A DNA stretch of 49,231 bases from contig CANQTH010000012.1 of the NCBI GenBank assembly GCA_947626795.1, positions 1-49,231 of the forward strand, written 5' to 3'. The translations under genes were made by a program, and so were the position numbers. Below the pieces are notes generated by a model. That model was given only the letters and a program-made list of their open reading frames with translations, made no database searches and had not been told where the DNA came from. This stretch comes from an uncultured Lachnospiraceae bacterium (GTDB lineage: Bacteria; Bacillota; Clostridia; Lachnospirales; Lachnospiraceae). Below, one piece after another: positions 1 through 7,791 of this stretch. How positions within the stretch are numbered: the first letter of the stretch is position 1; each line of letters starts with the position of its first letter.

Positions 1-133
1 AATCAGATATTTTGTAAGAAGTTATCTTGATTATAACATCCGGCAGATGTTTTGGCTATTGAAAATATATAAAATACACCAAATTTTAAAGGGCGGTGGA
101 ATTTACTTTTTCACTGGAATTTCGGATTGCAAG

Positions 134-382
134 TCAGCACTCTTTTTGCCTCTTAAAAGCCTTGATTCTGTCAAAGTCTGGCTTTTGCAGGATTTCTTTG
201 ATCTTAAATCCCAATTCCTTAAAAAACAGGATTTGTTGTAGCTTTTGCAAGGATTCATCATCATATAGGCGATAGCCGGATTCGGTCAATTCGCTTGGCT
301 TTAACAATCCAATCTCGTCATAGTATTGTAATGTTCGTGTGCTTACGCCTGTTAATTCTGCAACCTGGCTTATGGTTCGCAT
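134..382 (-). CDS. truncated MerR-family regulator (DNA-binding domain only)
   Basis: This encodes 82 residues. The N-terminus is a clear MerR winged helix-turn-helix (ISQVAELTGVSTRTLQYYDEIGLLKP, here split: TGVSTRTLQYYDEIGLLKP is the core motif, followed by SGYRLYDD). I start at the ATG at 382 because AAGGAG lies about nine bases upstream (392-397); an in-frame ATG at 415 has no such site. The protein stops right after the first part of the dimerisation helix (ending AFKRQKEC). Full MerR/TipA regulators run on for a long coiled coil and often a ligand-binding domain, and none is present here. The surrounding DNA is much more AT-rich than the rest of the window. It could be a decayed remnant or a minimal regulator; its target is unknown. 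Confidence 0.7.
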   Translation of the reverse strand: MRTISQVAELTGVSTRTLQYYDEIGLLKPSELTESGYRLYDDESLQKLQQILFFKELGFKIKEILQKPDFDRIKAFKRQKEC

Positions 383-694
383 TCTTATCAGCTCCTTAAA
401 TTTTTGAAGAAGCAAGACAGAGATTGCCGGCTTATATCTATTCTGCTCCTATGAGAAAAGTATACAGTATCACGTTGCGTGGAAGACAATACTTTTTACA
501 GGAAAATTTTTGTAAAAAGTGACGGTTTTTCCAAAAAATAAGCCAAAAATATGGGGATTTATACAGTTGACGTGGGAAAACCGCCCCAAAAAACGAGGAA
601 AAGAATGGATTTCTGATGGAAAAATGATTCAAAATCCGCGATCCGGCTGGTAAAAACGCGCGATTTTGGAAAGCGGGGACGGACAGGCGGGGAG

Positions 695-723
695 TTGACA
701 AAAGCGGGAAAAGGTGTCATAAT
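695..723 (+). promoter_or_regulatory. promoter of the HPr-like gene
   Basis: TTGACA (695-700), a 17-base spacer and CATAAT (718-723) match a housekeeping promoter and point at the gene starting near 810. The rest of 416-767 holds no convincing gene; the one minus-strand open frame there has no ribosome binding site and no family resemblance. Confidence 0.7.
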
Positions 724-809
724 CTCTCAAAAGCAAAAAAGTTCATAGTTTATCAGATTTTGCAGGGATGCCGGACGGCATTTCGATGAACACAGAAAGG
801 GTGATGAAT

Positions 810-1049
810 ATGCTTATGAATGAAAAGGAAAAGGTTATTAAATTAGCAGATGCAGAGGAAGTATGCGATTTTGTGCGTGCCGCTGGTATGTGTGATTTTG
901 ACATAGATATTTCTGACCAGCGCGTGAGCATCGATGCAAAATCTATTTTGGGCGTCATGGGATTAGGCACGGAGAGGGAGCTTACCGTGAAGTATGGCGG
1001 GGAAGACATGAATTTTGAGAATGTAGTGAGCAAGTACGTTGTTGCGTAG
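810..1049 (+). CDS. HPr-like protein lacking the catalytic histidine
   Basis: This is a 79-residue protein with the HPr fold signature in its second half: the segment around IDAKSILGVMGLG corresponds to the regulatory Ser46 loop of HPr. The phosphocarrier motif that should sit near residue 15 (HARP-type, with the active His) is missing; the equivalent region reads KLADAEEVCDF. The protein is therefore unlikely to carry phosphate in the PTS, although a serine equivalent to Ser46 is retained. The start is chosen from GAAAGG at 795-800; ATGs at 804 and 816 are also in frame. It has its own consensus promoter and is followed by a truncated copy of the multi-hairpin repeat. A second HPr-like gene lies beyond the helicase. 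Function not known. Confidence 0.75.
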   Translation: MLMNEKEKVIKLADAEEVCDFVRAAGMCDFDIDISDQRVSIDAKSILGVMGLGTERELTVKYGGEDMNFENVVSKYVVA

Positions 1050-1053
1050 GTAT

Positions 1054-1093
1054 GTAACAGTTTAGCCCAGGGCTTTGCGCTTGCGCAAAGTCC
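1054..1093 (+). repeat. truncated copy of the 145-bp multi-hairpin repeat
   Basis: It begins GTAACAGTTTAGCCC and includes the first internal hairpin of the element (GGGCTTTGCGC, loop TT, GCGCAAAGTCC), then diverges. It matches the left 40 bases of the full copies at 5040 and 32826. It lies between the HPr-like gene and the helicase. Confidence 0.75.
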
Positions 1094-1184
1094 GATGAGG
1101 AAGGGAGCCTCTTCTGTGAATGGACAGAAGGGGCGTATTTTTGTTATGATTCGGAAGGCCGGGAAACGGCTAAGAGGGATGGAA

Positions 1185-3563
1185 ATGGAGCAGATCAAGA
1201 TTTCCGTGAGGAATCTCGTAGAATTTATCCTGCGTTCCGGCGATATCGACAACCGCCGGGGGCGTGCCGCCCAGAGGGAGGCCATGCAGGAAGGCAGCCG
1301 GATACACCGCAAGATACAAAAAAGGATGGGGGCGTCCTATCAGCCGGAGGTTCCGCTGCGGATAGAGCTGGACCGGGGGCGTTACGTCCTCGTGGTCGAG
1401 GGCCGGGCGGACGGCGTGGTCTTAGAAGACGGGCGGGCGACGGTGGATGAGATCAAAGGCGTTTACCAGGACGTGTCTTTGATGGAAGGCCCGGTCCTGG
1501 TGCATGAGGCGCAGGCGAAATGCTATGCGTACCTGCTGGCTGTCCGGGAAGGCCTCCCGGAGGCGTCCGTGCAGATGACATACTGCAATCTGGACACCGA
1601 GGAGATCCGGCGTTTCCATCAGACGTATTCTTTTTCGGAGCTTAGCGAGTGGTTCGAGGGGCTGATCGCGGCGTATGGCAAGTGGGCGGATTTCCAGTAC
1701 GAGGCGAAACTGGAGCGGGACGCGTCCATCCGGGCTTTGGGCTTCCCGTTCCCGTACCGGGAAGGGCAGAAAAAGCTGGCGGGGGACGTCTACCGGACGA
1801 TCAAGCGCGGGAAGAAGCTGTTCATCCAGGCGCCTACCGGGACGGGAAAGACGATCACAACCGTGTTCCCGGCTGTCAAGGCGGTCGGGGAAGGGCTGGC
1901 GGACAAGATTTTTTACCTGACGGCGAAGACGATCACACGGACGGTTGCGAAAGAGGCGTTCGACCTGCTGCGCGCGCAGGGGTACCGCGGCCGCGTCATC
2001 ACGCTCACGGCAAAAGAGAAGCTCTGCCTGTGCGGAGGCCTTGCGGAAGCGGAAGACGGGAAGCAGAAAGAGGCGGACTGCAACCCGGTTGCCTGCCCTT
2101 ATGCGGAAGGGCATTACGACAGGGTCAACGACGCCGTTTTCGACTTGATCGGGAAGGAACGCGACATCACGCGGGAGGCGGTCTTGCGCCAGGCGGAAGC
2201 GTACCGGGTCTGCCCGTTTGAGATGTGTTTGGACGCCGCGTCATGGGCGGACGACATCATTTGCGATTACAATTATGCATTTGACCCGAATGTGGCGCTG
2301 AAGCGTTTTTTCGGGGAGGGCGTGAAGGGAAATTACATTTTCCTGGTGGACGAGGCGCACAATTTAGTGGAGCGCGGGCGGGAAATGTACAGTGCCGTGC
2401 TGTATAAGGAAGATTTCCTGGCATGCAGGAAAGCGCTGAAAGAGCGCAGCAGGAAATGCGCCGCGGGGCTGATGCGCTGCAACAAATATTTCCTGGAATG
2501 GAAAAAGGAGTGCGGCAGGTACTTAGAACTTCCCGATCTTGGAAATCTGGTCTTTGCGCTCATGCAGCTCGGGGCGGCGTTTGAAGAATTTTTCCGGGCC
2601 GACGTGAATTTCCCGGAGCGGAAGGAAGTCCTGGAATTTTACCTGGGGCTGCGCCATTTCCTGAATATGTACGAACGGCTGGACGAGCATTACGTGATCT
2701 ACGCGGAGCAGGAGGGGGAGCGGTTCAAGCTGAAATTGTACTGCGTGGATCCGTCCGTGAACCTGCGGGAATGCCTGGCCAAGAGCCGGAGCGCCGTCTT
2801 TTTCTCGGCTACCCTGCTCCCGATCCGGTATTATAAGAAGCTGCTGGGCGCGGACGCGGACGATTACGCGGTGTACGCGCAGACGGTCTTTTCCGAGGAG
2901 CAGCGGCTTCTGGCGATCGGGCGGGACGTCAGCAGCAAATATACCAGGCGGACGGAAGGGGAGTTTACGCGGATCGCGGAATATATCCATGCGGCAGCGT
3001 CCGGGAAAAAGGGCAATTACCTGGCGTTTTTCCCTTCTTACAAGATGATGGGGCAGGTCGCGGAAAAATTCCTGGGGCGGGAAGGCGCGGCGGACGAGAT
3101 GGACGTCGTCGTCCAGAAAAGCGGGATGTCGGAACAGGAACGTGAAGAATTTCTCCGGTTATTTTCAGAAAACCGGGAAAAGACTTTGGTGGGGTTCTGC
3201 GTGATGGGCGGGATCTTTGCCGAAGGGATCGACCTGAAAAAAGACGCACTGATCGGCGTGGTCGTGGTCGGGACCGGGCTGCCGCAGGTCTGCAATGAGA
3301 GGGAGATCTTGAAGAATTATTACGATAAGACAGAAAAAGCCGGATTTGACTATGCGTTCCGCTGCCCCGGCATGAACAAGGTGCTGCAGGCAGCCGGGCG
3401 CGTCATCCGCACGGCAGAGGATAAGGGGGTTATCCTCCTGCTGGATGAACGTTTCCTGCAGAAGGAATATCAATGCATGTTCCCCAGGGAATGGGAAACA
3501 TACGAAACCGTAACCTTATCCCAGGTGCGAAATTTAGTGGAAGAATTCTGGAAGCGCGGATGA
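1185..3563 (+). CDS. PD-(D/E)XK nuclease fused to XPD/DinG-type DNA helicase
   Basis: The protein has 792 residues from this start (GAGGG just upstream; in-frame ATGs at 1146 and 1179 are alternatives). The first ~190 residues look like a PD-(D/E)XK nuclease: an EGRAD strand, the catalytic DEIKG at about residue 87, then HEAQAKCYAYLL, a Cas4/RecB-type QxxxY motif. The rest is a superfamily 2 helicase: Walker A APTGTGKT at ~215, VDEAHN at ~387, and C-terminal QAAGRVIRT (motif VI). Four cysteines between Walker A and DEAH (in DCNP, ACPY, VCPF, EMCL) fit the 4Fe-4S cluster of XPD/DinG helicases. By family it is an iron-sulfur 5'-3' DNA helicase, here joined to a nuclease, presumably acting in repair or on branched DNA. 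It ends one base before the convergent gene at 3565. Confidence 0.88.
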   Translation: MEQIKISVRNLVEFILRSGDIDNRRGRAAQREAMQEGSRIHRKIQKRMGASYQPEVPLRIELDRGRYVLVVEGRADGVVLEDGRATVDEIKGVYQDVSLMEGPVLVHEAQAKCYAYLLAVREGLPEASVQMTYCNLDTEEIRRFHQTYSFSELSEWFEGLIAAYGKWADFQYEAKLERDASIRALGFPFPYREGQKKLAGDVYRTIKRGKKLFIQAPTGTGKTITTVFPAVKAVGEGLADKIFYLTAKTITRTVAKEAFDLLRAQGYRGRVITLTAKEKLCLCGGLAEAEDGKQKEADCNPVACPYAEGHYDRVNDAVFDLIGKERDITREAVLRQAEAYRVCPFEMCLDAASWADDIICDYNYAFDPNVALKRFFGEGVKGNYIFLVDEAHNLVERGREMYSAVLYKEDFLACRKALKERSRKCAAGLMRCNKYFLEWKKECGRYLELPDLGNLVFALMQLGAAFEEFFRADVNFPERKEVLEFYLGLRHFLNMYERLDEHYVIYAEQEGERFKLKLYCVDPSVNLRECLAKSRSAVFFSATLLPIRYYKKLLGADADDYAVYAQTVFSEEQRLLAIGRDVSSKYTRRTEGEFTRIAEYIHAAASGKKGNYLAFFPSYKMMGQVAEKFLGREGAADEMDVVVQKSGMSEQEREEFLRLFSENREKTLVGFCVMGGIFAEGIDLKKDALIGVVVVGTGLPQVCNEREILKNYYDKTEKAGFDYAFRCPGMNKVLQAAGRVIRTAEDKGVILLLDERFLQKEYQCMFPREWETYETVTLSQVRNLVEEFWKRG

Positions 3564-3564
3564 A

Positions 3565-3813
3565 TTATGGCGTCGGGGTATCGCCGAACATATATTTCAT
3601 CAGCGCTTCGATGTCTTCTTTTTCATAAGCGACCAGCTCTAACTTGTGGATGTAGGCCTTGTTGCTGAATAAGTTGGTGACTGCGATGTACTTCGTAAGT
3701 TCGGATTTTAAGTTCAGGCGGTCGCCTTCCGGGGAAACCAGCTCTACCGGGCCGCTGCATTTGTCAACGACTCCCATAAATTCCTCTACGTTGTCGATGT
3801 TGTAAAGTTTCAT
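3565..3813 (-). CDS. small HPr-like-fold protein of unknown function
   Basis: This 82-residue protein starts behind a very strong ribosome binding site (GGAAGGAGG). The middle part, GPVELVSPEGDRLNLKSEL, aligns by eye with the HPr segment that leads into the Ser46 helix (NLKS is shared), but there is no HARP-type active histidine at the N-terminus. It resembles the other HPr-like protein at 810 in this respect while being different in sequence. It has its own consensus promoter and convergently faces the helicase gene with a one-base gap. Biochemical role not recognised; a regulatory or protein-binding role is only inference. Confidence 0.7.
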   Translation of the reverse strand: MKLYNIDNVEEFMGVVDKCSGPVELVSPEGDRLNLKSELTKYIAVTNLFSNKAYIHKLELVAYEKEDIEALMKYMFGDTPTP

Positions 3814-3880
3814 GATAAAATCCTCCTTCCATGAATGGAATTAATATGTGCGGCCAGGGAAAATCCCTGCAGCCAGCCTT

Positions 3881-3909
3881 ATTATAGTACAAAAAAACGG
3901 TTCTGTCAA
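3881..3909 (-). promoter_or_regulatory. consensus promoter of the small HPr-like gene
   Basis: On the minus strand TTGACA (3904-3909), a 17-base spacer and TATAAT (3881-3886) make a perfect consensus promoter. The -35 box overlaps the stop codon region of the upstream LysR gene, so the small gene has its own start site despite being on the same strand just downstream of it. Confidence 0.85.
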
Positions 3910-4802
3910 AACTTATGGGAAATTTCCGGCAGCAATTTTAAAAATTCCAGCGCGGCGGCGGATACGGGGAGGCCGGGGTTGACGGCCGCCACGAGCTGGC
4001 GTTTTGGGATCTGCTCCGCCGTGCGGATGACTCGCAGATCCCGCTCGTTCCCGGACAGGCAGAAATCCGGGATGAACGCGACGCCAAGCCCGATCCGCGC
4101 CAGGTCGATGAGCAGGTCGTTGCTGCTTAGTTCCACTTCCGGGACAAGCTCTAGCTGGCGCTGCAGGAAGAGGCTGTGCAGAAATTCGCTGGTCGTGCTT
4201 TTTTTATCCAGCATTAAGAGCGGGCATTCCTTCAGATCCTCCAATGTGACGTCCTTCCCGTCCCAGTCGTAATAGGCGGGGTTCGCGATGAACACGTCGG
4301 AGAAATAGGCGACCCGCTTCCGGATGAAGGAAGCGTCCAGGCAGGAATTGGGGTAGTTGGCGATGATGAGATCCGCCTTGCCCTGCGTCAGCAGGCTCAC
4401 GCAGCCCAGGGAAGTCGCGTTCGTCACCTTGATGGGGATGTCCGGGAATTTTTGGTGGAACTGCTGGAAATACGGCACTAAAAAATAGCGGCAGATGGTG
4501 TCGCTTGCGCCGATATGGAGCTGTCCGAGGCCAAGCTCGCCCGCTTCTAAGAGCTGGCTTTCTCCGCGCTGGATGAGCTGGATGGCTGGCTCGACGTATC
4601 GGAGCAGCAATTCCCCCGCCGGGGAAAGCTGCACTTTTTTCGTGCTGCGGAAAAACAGCGGGTGGCCGAGCTTGCGTTCCAGCGTCTTGACGGACTGGCT
4701 GACCGCGGACTGGGAGAGGAAGAGCTGCTTTGAGGCCTCCGAGAAGCTGAGGGTAGAGGCTACGGAATAAAATACTTTGTACAATTCATAATTAATGTCC
4801 AT
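3906..4802 (-). CDS. LysR-family transcriptional regulator
   Basis: This is a 298-residue LysR regulator. Residues 1-60 form the winged helix-turn-helix (LSFSEASKQLFLSQSAVSQSVKTLE, of which SEASKQLFLSQSAVSQSVK is the core), followed by the linker helix and a two-lobed effector-binding domain. The start is the ATG at 4802 behind CCAGGAGGATCCC. It is divergent from the trans-sulfuration genes beginning at 5448, the usual arrangement for a LysR protein and its target, so control of sulfur amino acid metabolism is a reasonable but unproven inference. The ~640-base gap between them contains several repeats. Confidence 0.92.
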   Translation of the reverse strand: MDINYELYKVFYSVASTLSFSEASKQLFLSQSAVSQSVKTLERKLGHPLFFRSTKKVQLSPAGELLLRYVEPAIQLIQRGESQLLEAGELGLGQLHIGASDTICRYFLVPYFQQFHQKFPDIPIKVTNATSLGCVSLLTQGKADLIIANYPNSCLDASFIRKRVAYFSDVFIANPAYYDWDGKDVTLEDLKECPLLMLDKKSTTSEFLHSLFLQRQLELVPEVELSSNDLLIDLARIGLGVAFIPDFCLSGNERDLRVIRTAEQIPKRQLVAAVNPGLPVSAAALEFLKLLPEISHKF

Positions 4803-4882
4803 GGGATCCTCCTGGCGCAGATCGCCGCGGCTGTTTTTCGGGGCGGCGCGCCGTTTCTTTTTGTATATCATATCGTGACTGC

Positions 4883-4978
4883 TTCAGAACAGCCTCGCTG
4901 ATTTGAGCAACATGGCTGCGGGGCATATCCTTTCTGTGTATCATATCGCATTGTTCAGAACAGCCTCGCTGATTTGAG
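4883..4978. repeat. imperfect direct duplication upstream of LysR
   Basis: A 25-base sequence beginning TTCAGAACAGCCTCGCTG occurs at 4883-4907 and again at 4954-4978 (period 71). Similarity extends upstream of each copy (GTATATCATATCG versus GTGTATCATATCG). The region lies between the divergent LysR and trans-sulfuration genes; no gene was found in it. Confidence 0.75.
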
Positions 4979-5039
4979 ATGTATCGTAACTAATCATATC
5001 ATAATCTCCCCACAGGAGACAACCAGCTTTTTCCAGAAA

Positions 5040-5184
5040 GTAACAGTTCAGCCCAGGACTTTGCGCTTGCTGCAAAGTCCGTAAGAACGTGTAAATTTTG
5101 CCGAGTGGGAATACGGCTCTTTGCCGAAGGCAAACTTGGAATGAGCCGGATTCCGTAACTGTGAGGCCAAGGCCGAACTGTTAC
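5040..5184 (+). repeat. full 145-bp multi-hairpin repeat, copy 2
   Basis: The ends are complementary: GTAACAGTTC (5040-5049) and GAACTGTTAC (5175-5184). Inside are a hairpin GGACTTTGC/GCAAAGTCC (5056-5080), a long hairpin GGAATACGGCTC/GAGCCGGATTCC (5108-5154) enclosing TTTGCC-GAA-GGCAAA, and GGCC-AA-GGCC (5165-5174). The segment GTAACTGTGAGGCC (from 5155) can also pair with the right end, so two alternative closing stems exist. It lies upstream of the trans-sulfuration operon in the same orientation as the copy in the typA leader. It has no coding capacity. Confidence 0.85.
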
Positions 5185-5296
5185 TGTTAAAATCTATAAC
5201 CGCTGAAAGGAAAAAAGAATTATGCAGGAGATGTTTTTTGCGGTATCGTATAAAAAACAGATCAACCTACTGCGCTGATAGGAAAAACAGGATAAA

Positions 5297-5440
5297 GGGC
5301 ATACCTGTATGCCCAAAAAACAGGGCAAGAAGGAGGAAGCGCCCTGCGGGCATACCTGTATGCCCAAAAAACAGGGCAAAAAGGAGGAAGCGCCCTGCGG
5401 GCATACTTGTATGCCCAAAAAACAGGGCAAGAAGGAGGAA
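5297..5440 (+). repeat. 51-bp tandem repeat (2.8 copies) in the leader of the trans-sulfuration operon
   Basis: Units start at 5297, 5348 and 5399 with an exact 51-base period; the third is cut at 42 bases where the real start region begins. Each unit opens with the palindrome GGGCATACCTGTATGCCC (TT in the centre of copy 3) and contains AAGGAGGAA, the ribosome binding motif. In copies 1 and 2 that motif sits in the loop of CAGGGC...GCCCTG; copy 3 lacks the right arm, leaving the true site before the ATG at 5448 free. The period is divisible by three, so the frame starting ATG at 5309 is open through all units and overlaps the gene start (to 5464). Confidence 0.9.
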
Positions 5441-5447
5441 ATACGAA

Positions 5448-6626
5448 ATGGCGAGAGGAATTGAGACAAAATGTCTGCATCTGGAAGAAGAGGAGGGATG
5501 CGGCGGCAATTACGGGGCGGTGAGCTATCCGATCTACCAGACTGCAACTTATGCGCATCCCGGCGTGGGCAAAAGCACGGGATATGATTACAGCAGGCTG
5601 CAGAATCCCACAAGGGAGCATTTGGAGAAGGTGGTGGCGACGCTGGAAAACGGGACGGATGCGGTGGCGTTTTCTTCGGGGATGGCGGCGATCGCCCTGC
5701 TGATGGAGCTGTTTGCGCCGGGAGACCATCTGATCGTGGACGCGGACCTCTATGGAGGGAGCATCCGGCTTTTCCAAAACGTGTCGGAAAAAAACGGGAT
5801 CGCGTTTTCGCATATTGACTGTTACAGGGAAGATGTAGGGCGGTACGTCCGCGAAAACACGAAGGCGATCTATGTGGAAACGCCCACTAATCCCATGATG
5901 CATGTGGCGGATATCCGGGAATTGTCCGGGATCGCGAAGGAGCATGGACTGCTGCTGATCGTGGACAACACGTTTTTGACCCCGTATTTCCAGAATCCGT
6001 TGGATCTGGGGGCGGATATCGTGGTGCATAGCGGGACGAAATACCTGGGCGGCCACAATGACACGCTGGCGGGCTTTCTGGTCACGAACCGGGAGGACGT
6101 CAGCGAGAAGTTCCGGTTCCTCGTCAAGACGACGGGGGCGGGGCTTGCGCCGTTTGACAGTTGGCTCATCCTGCGCGGGATCAAGACGCTCGGCGTCCGC
6201 ATGGAGAAGTCGCAGCAGAACGCGGCTGTCCTGGCAAACTGGCTCAAGGGGCAGAAAGCGGTGACAGACGTGATCTATCCGGGGCTTCCCACGCATCCGG
6301 GGCATGAGACGATGAAAAAGCAGGCGAGGGGCTTCGGGGCGATGATCACCTTCCAGTTGGAAAGCCGGGAATTTGCCCTGGCGGTTTTGGAGAAGGTGCG
6401 CATGATCCGGTTCGCGGAAAGCCTTGGGGGCGTGGAGACGCTGATCACGTACCCGACGACGCAGACCCATGCGGACGTGCCGGAAGAGATCCGGGAAAGG
6501 AACGGCATCACGGAATGCACGCTCCGGCTTTCGGTCGGGATTGAGGACGTAAAAGATTTAGTGGATGAATTAGAGCATGTTTTCCAGGAGATAGAAGGTG
6601 AGTTGCATGGCGGAAAGAAATCTTGA
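5448..6626 (+). CDS. trans-sulfuration PLP enzyme (cystathionine gamma-synthase/gamma-lyase family)
   Basis: This is a 392-residue PLP enzyme of the Cys/Met metabolism family. Visible signatures are YDYSRLQNPTR (phosphate and partner-subunit binding), SSGMAAI, VETPTNP, VDNTF and the PLP lysine in SGTKYLGGHND at residue ~198, plus the C-terminal SLGGVETLITYP. In this family, members make cystathionine from O-acyl-homoserine and cysteine, split cystathionine, or release thiol from homocysteine/methionine; sequence alone does not separate them. The adjacent C-S lyase favours a methionine-synthesis role as cystathionine gamma-synthase. The start follows AAGGAGG at 5432-5438; an upstream in-frame extension from 5238 is only the translated tandem repeat. 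It overlaps the next gene by 20 bases. Confidence 0.9.
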   Translation: MARGIETKCLHLEEEEGCGGNYGAVSYPIYQTATYAHPGVGKSTGYDYSRLQNPTREHLEKVVATLENGTDAVAFSSGMAAIALLMELFAPGDHLIVDADLYGGSIRLFQNVSEKNGIAFSHIDCYREDVGRYVRENTKAIYVETPTNPMMHVADIRELSGIAKEHGLLLIVDNTFLTPYFQNPLDLGADIVVHSGTKYLGGHNDTLAGFLVTNREDVSEKFRFLVKTTGAGLAPFDSWLILRGIKTLGVRMEKSQQNAAVLANWLKGQKAVTDVIYPGLPTHPGHETMKKQARGFGAMITFQLESREFALAVLEKVRMIRFAESLGGVETLITYPTTQTHADVPEEIRERNGITECTLRLSVGIEDVKDLVDELEHVFQEIEGELHGGKKS

Positions 6627-7782
6627 TTTTGACAGCGTGATAGACAGGAGAGGCACAAAAAGCCTGAAATATGATTTTGCGAAAAGGCGCGGGATGCCGG
6701 AGGATGCGCTGCCGCTTTGGGTGGCGGACATGGATTTTAAGACGTCTTCGTATGTAGAGGACGCGCTTGTAGAGCAGGCGAGGCATGGGATCTTTGGTTA
6801 CAGCGAGGCGCTTGAGCCGTATTTTGCGAGCGTGAGCGCATGGATGAAAAAACGCCACGGCTGGGACGTGCGGGAAGAATGGCTGGTGAAAACGCCGGGG
6901 GTCGTGTTCGCGCTGGCAATGGCGGTCAAGGCGTACACAGAGCCGGGAGACGGCGTGCTGATCCAGTCGCCCGTGTATTACCCGTTTTCAGAGGTGATAG
7001 AAGACAATGGCAGAAAAGTGGTAAGCAACACGCTGCGCTTAGAGGAAGATGGCCGTTATCGGATTGATTTTGACGATTTTGAGGAAAAGATCGTCCGGGA
7101 AAAGATCAGGCTGTTTTTCTTATGCAGCCCGCACAACCCGGTGGGAAGGGTCTGGACAAGGGAGGAGCTGACAAGGCTGGGGGACATTTGCGTGAAGCAT
7201 CATGTGATCGTTGTCAGCGATGAGATCCATCAGGATTTCGCCTGGAAAAGAAAGCATCATGTCTTCGCGGGCCTGAAAAAAGAATACGAGGATATCAGCG
7301 TCGTCTGCACTTCGCCGAGCAAGACGTTTAACCTTGCCGGAATGCTGATGTCCAACATCTTTATCCCGAACCGCAGGCTGCGGGGCCCGTTCCGCAGGGA
7401 GTTAAATGCGGCAGGCACAAGCCAGCTTGGCGTGATGGGGCTTGTCGCGTGCGAGGCCGCGTACGGCAAGGGCGAGGAGTGGTACCAGGCTATGCGTTCT
7501 TACGTGGCGGGCAACCTCGCGTTTACGCAGACGTATGTGGAAGAGCAGCTTCCCGGCGTGCGCATGGCCGAGCCGGAGGGAACGTATCTTGCGTGGCTTG
7601 ATTTCCGTAGGACCGGGCTTTCGGCGGAGGAACTGGAAGAGCGGATCGTGCAGAAGGCGAAGCTGTGGCTGGACAGCGGGAAGATCTTTGGGGAGAGCGG
7701 CAGGGGGTTCCAGAGGATCAATGTCGCCTGCCCCCGGAGCGTGCTGTCGGAAGCGTTGGAAAGGATCCGGGCCGTGATCTGA
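6607..7782 (+). CDS. patB: PatB/MalY-type cystathionine beta-lyase (C-S lyase)
   Basis: This is a 391-residue fold-type I PLP enzyme. The N-terminal DFDSVIDRRGTKSLKYD and LPLWVADMDF are hallmarks of the PatB/MalY branch; CSPHNPVGRVW and SDEIHQDF follow, with the PLP lysine in SPSKTFNLAG. These enzymes cleave cystathionine to homocysteine, pyruvate and ammonia, and some members also act on other cysteine conjugates. The start overlaps the end of the preceding trans-sulfuration gene (GAAGGTGAG as ribosome binding site), so the two are translationally coupled. Together they would take cysteine and activated homoserine to homocysteine. Confidence 0.92.
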   Translation: MAERNLDFDSVIDRRGTKSLKYDFAKRRGMPEDALPLWVADMDFKTSSYVEDALVEQARHGIFGYSEALEPYFASVSAWMKKRHGWDVREEWLVKTPGVVFALAMAVKAYTEPGDGVLIQSPVYYPFSEVIEDNGRKVVSNTLRLEEDGRYRIDFDDFEEKIVREKIRLFFLCSPHNPVGRVWTREELTRLGDICVKHHVIVVSDEIHQDFAWKRKHHVFAGLKKEYEDISVVCTSPSKTFNLAGMLMSNIFIPNRRLRGPFRRELNAAGTSQLGVMGLVACEAAYGKGEEWYQAMRSYVAGNLAFTQTYVEEQLPGVRMAEPEGTYLAWLDFRRTGLSAEELEERIVQKAKLWLDSGKIFGESGRGFQRINVACPRSVLSEALERIRAVI

Positions 7783-7791
7783 GGCGGAGCG

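Noticed and set aside
438..701. 87-codon minus-strand open frame in the AT-rich gap
   Set aside because: No ribosome binding site and no recognisable motif; a chance open frame.
5040..5184. tRNA gene suggested by the multi-hairpin fold
   Set aside because: No T-arm GTTCRA sequence, CCA-proximal stem or anticodon arm of correct length; the element is twice the length of a tRNA.
5297..5440. Possible CRISPR array
   Set aside because: The units are contiguous tandem copies with no variable spacers and no cas genes nearby.
5040..5447. SAM riboswitch upstream of the trans-sulfuration genes
   Set aside because: The conserved SAM-I core sequences and a downstream terminator are not visible; the region is explained by the multi-hairpin repeat and the tandem repeat.
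5262..6470. 402-codon open frame on the minus strand
   Set aside because: It is antisense to the trans-sulfuration gene, has no ribosome site or domain, and is Arg/Pro/His-rich as expected for a shadow of GC-rich coding DNA.
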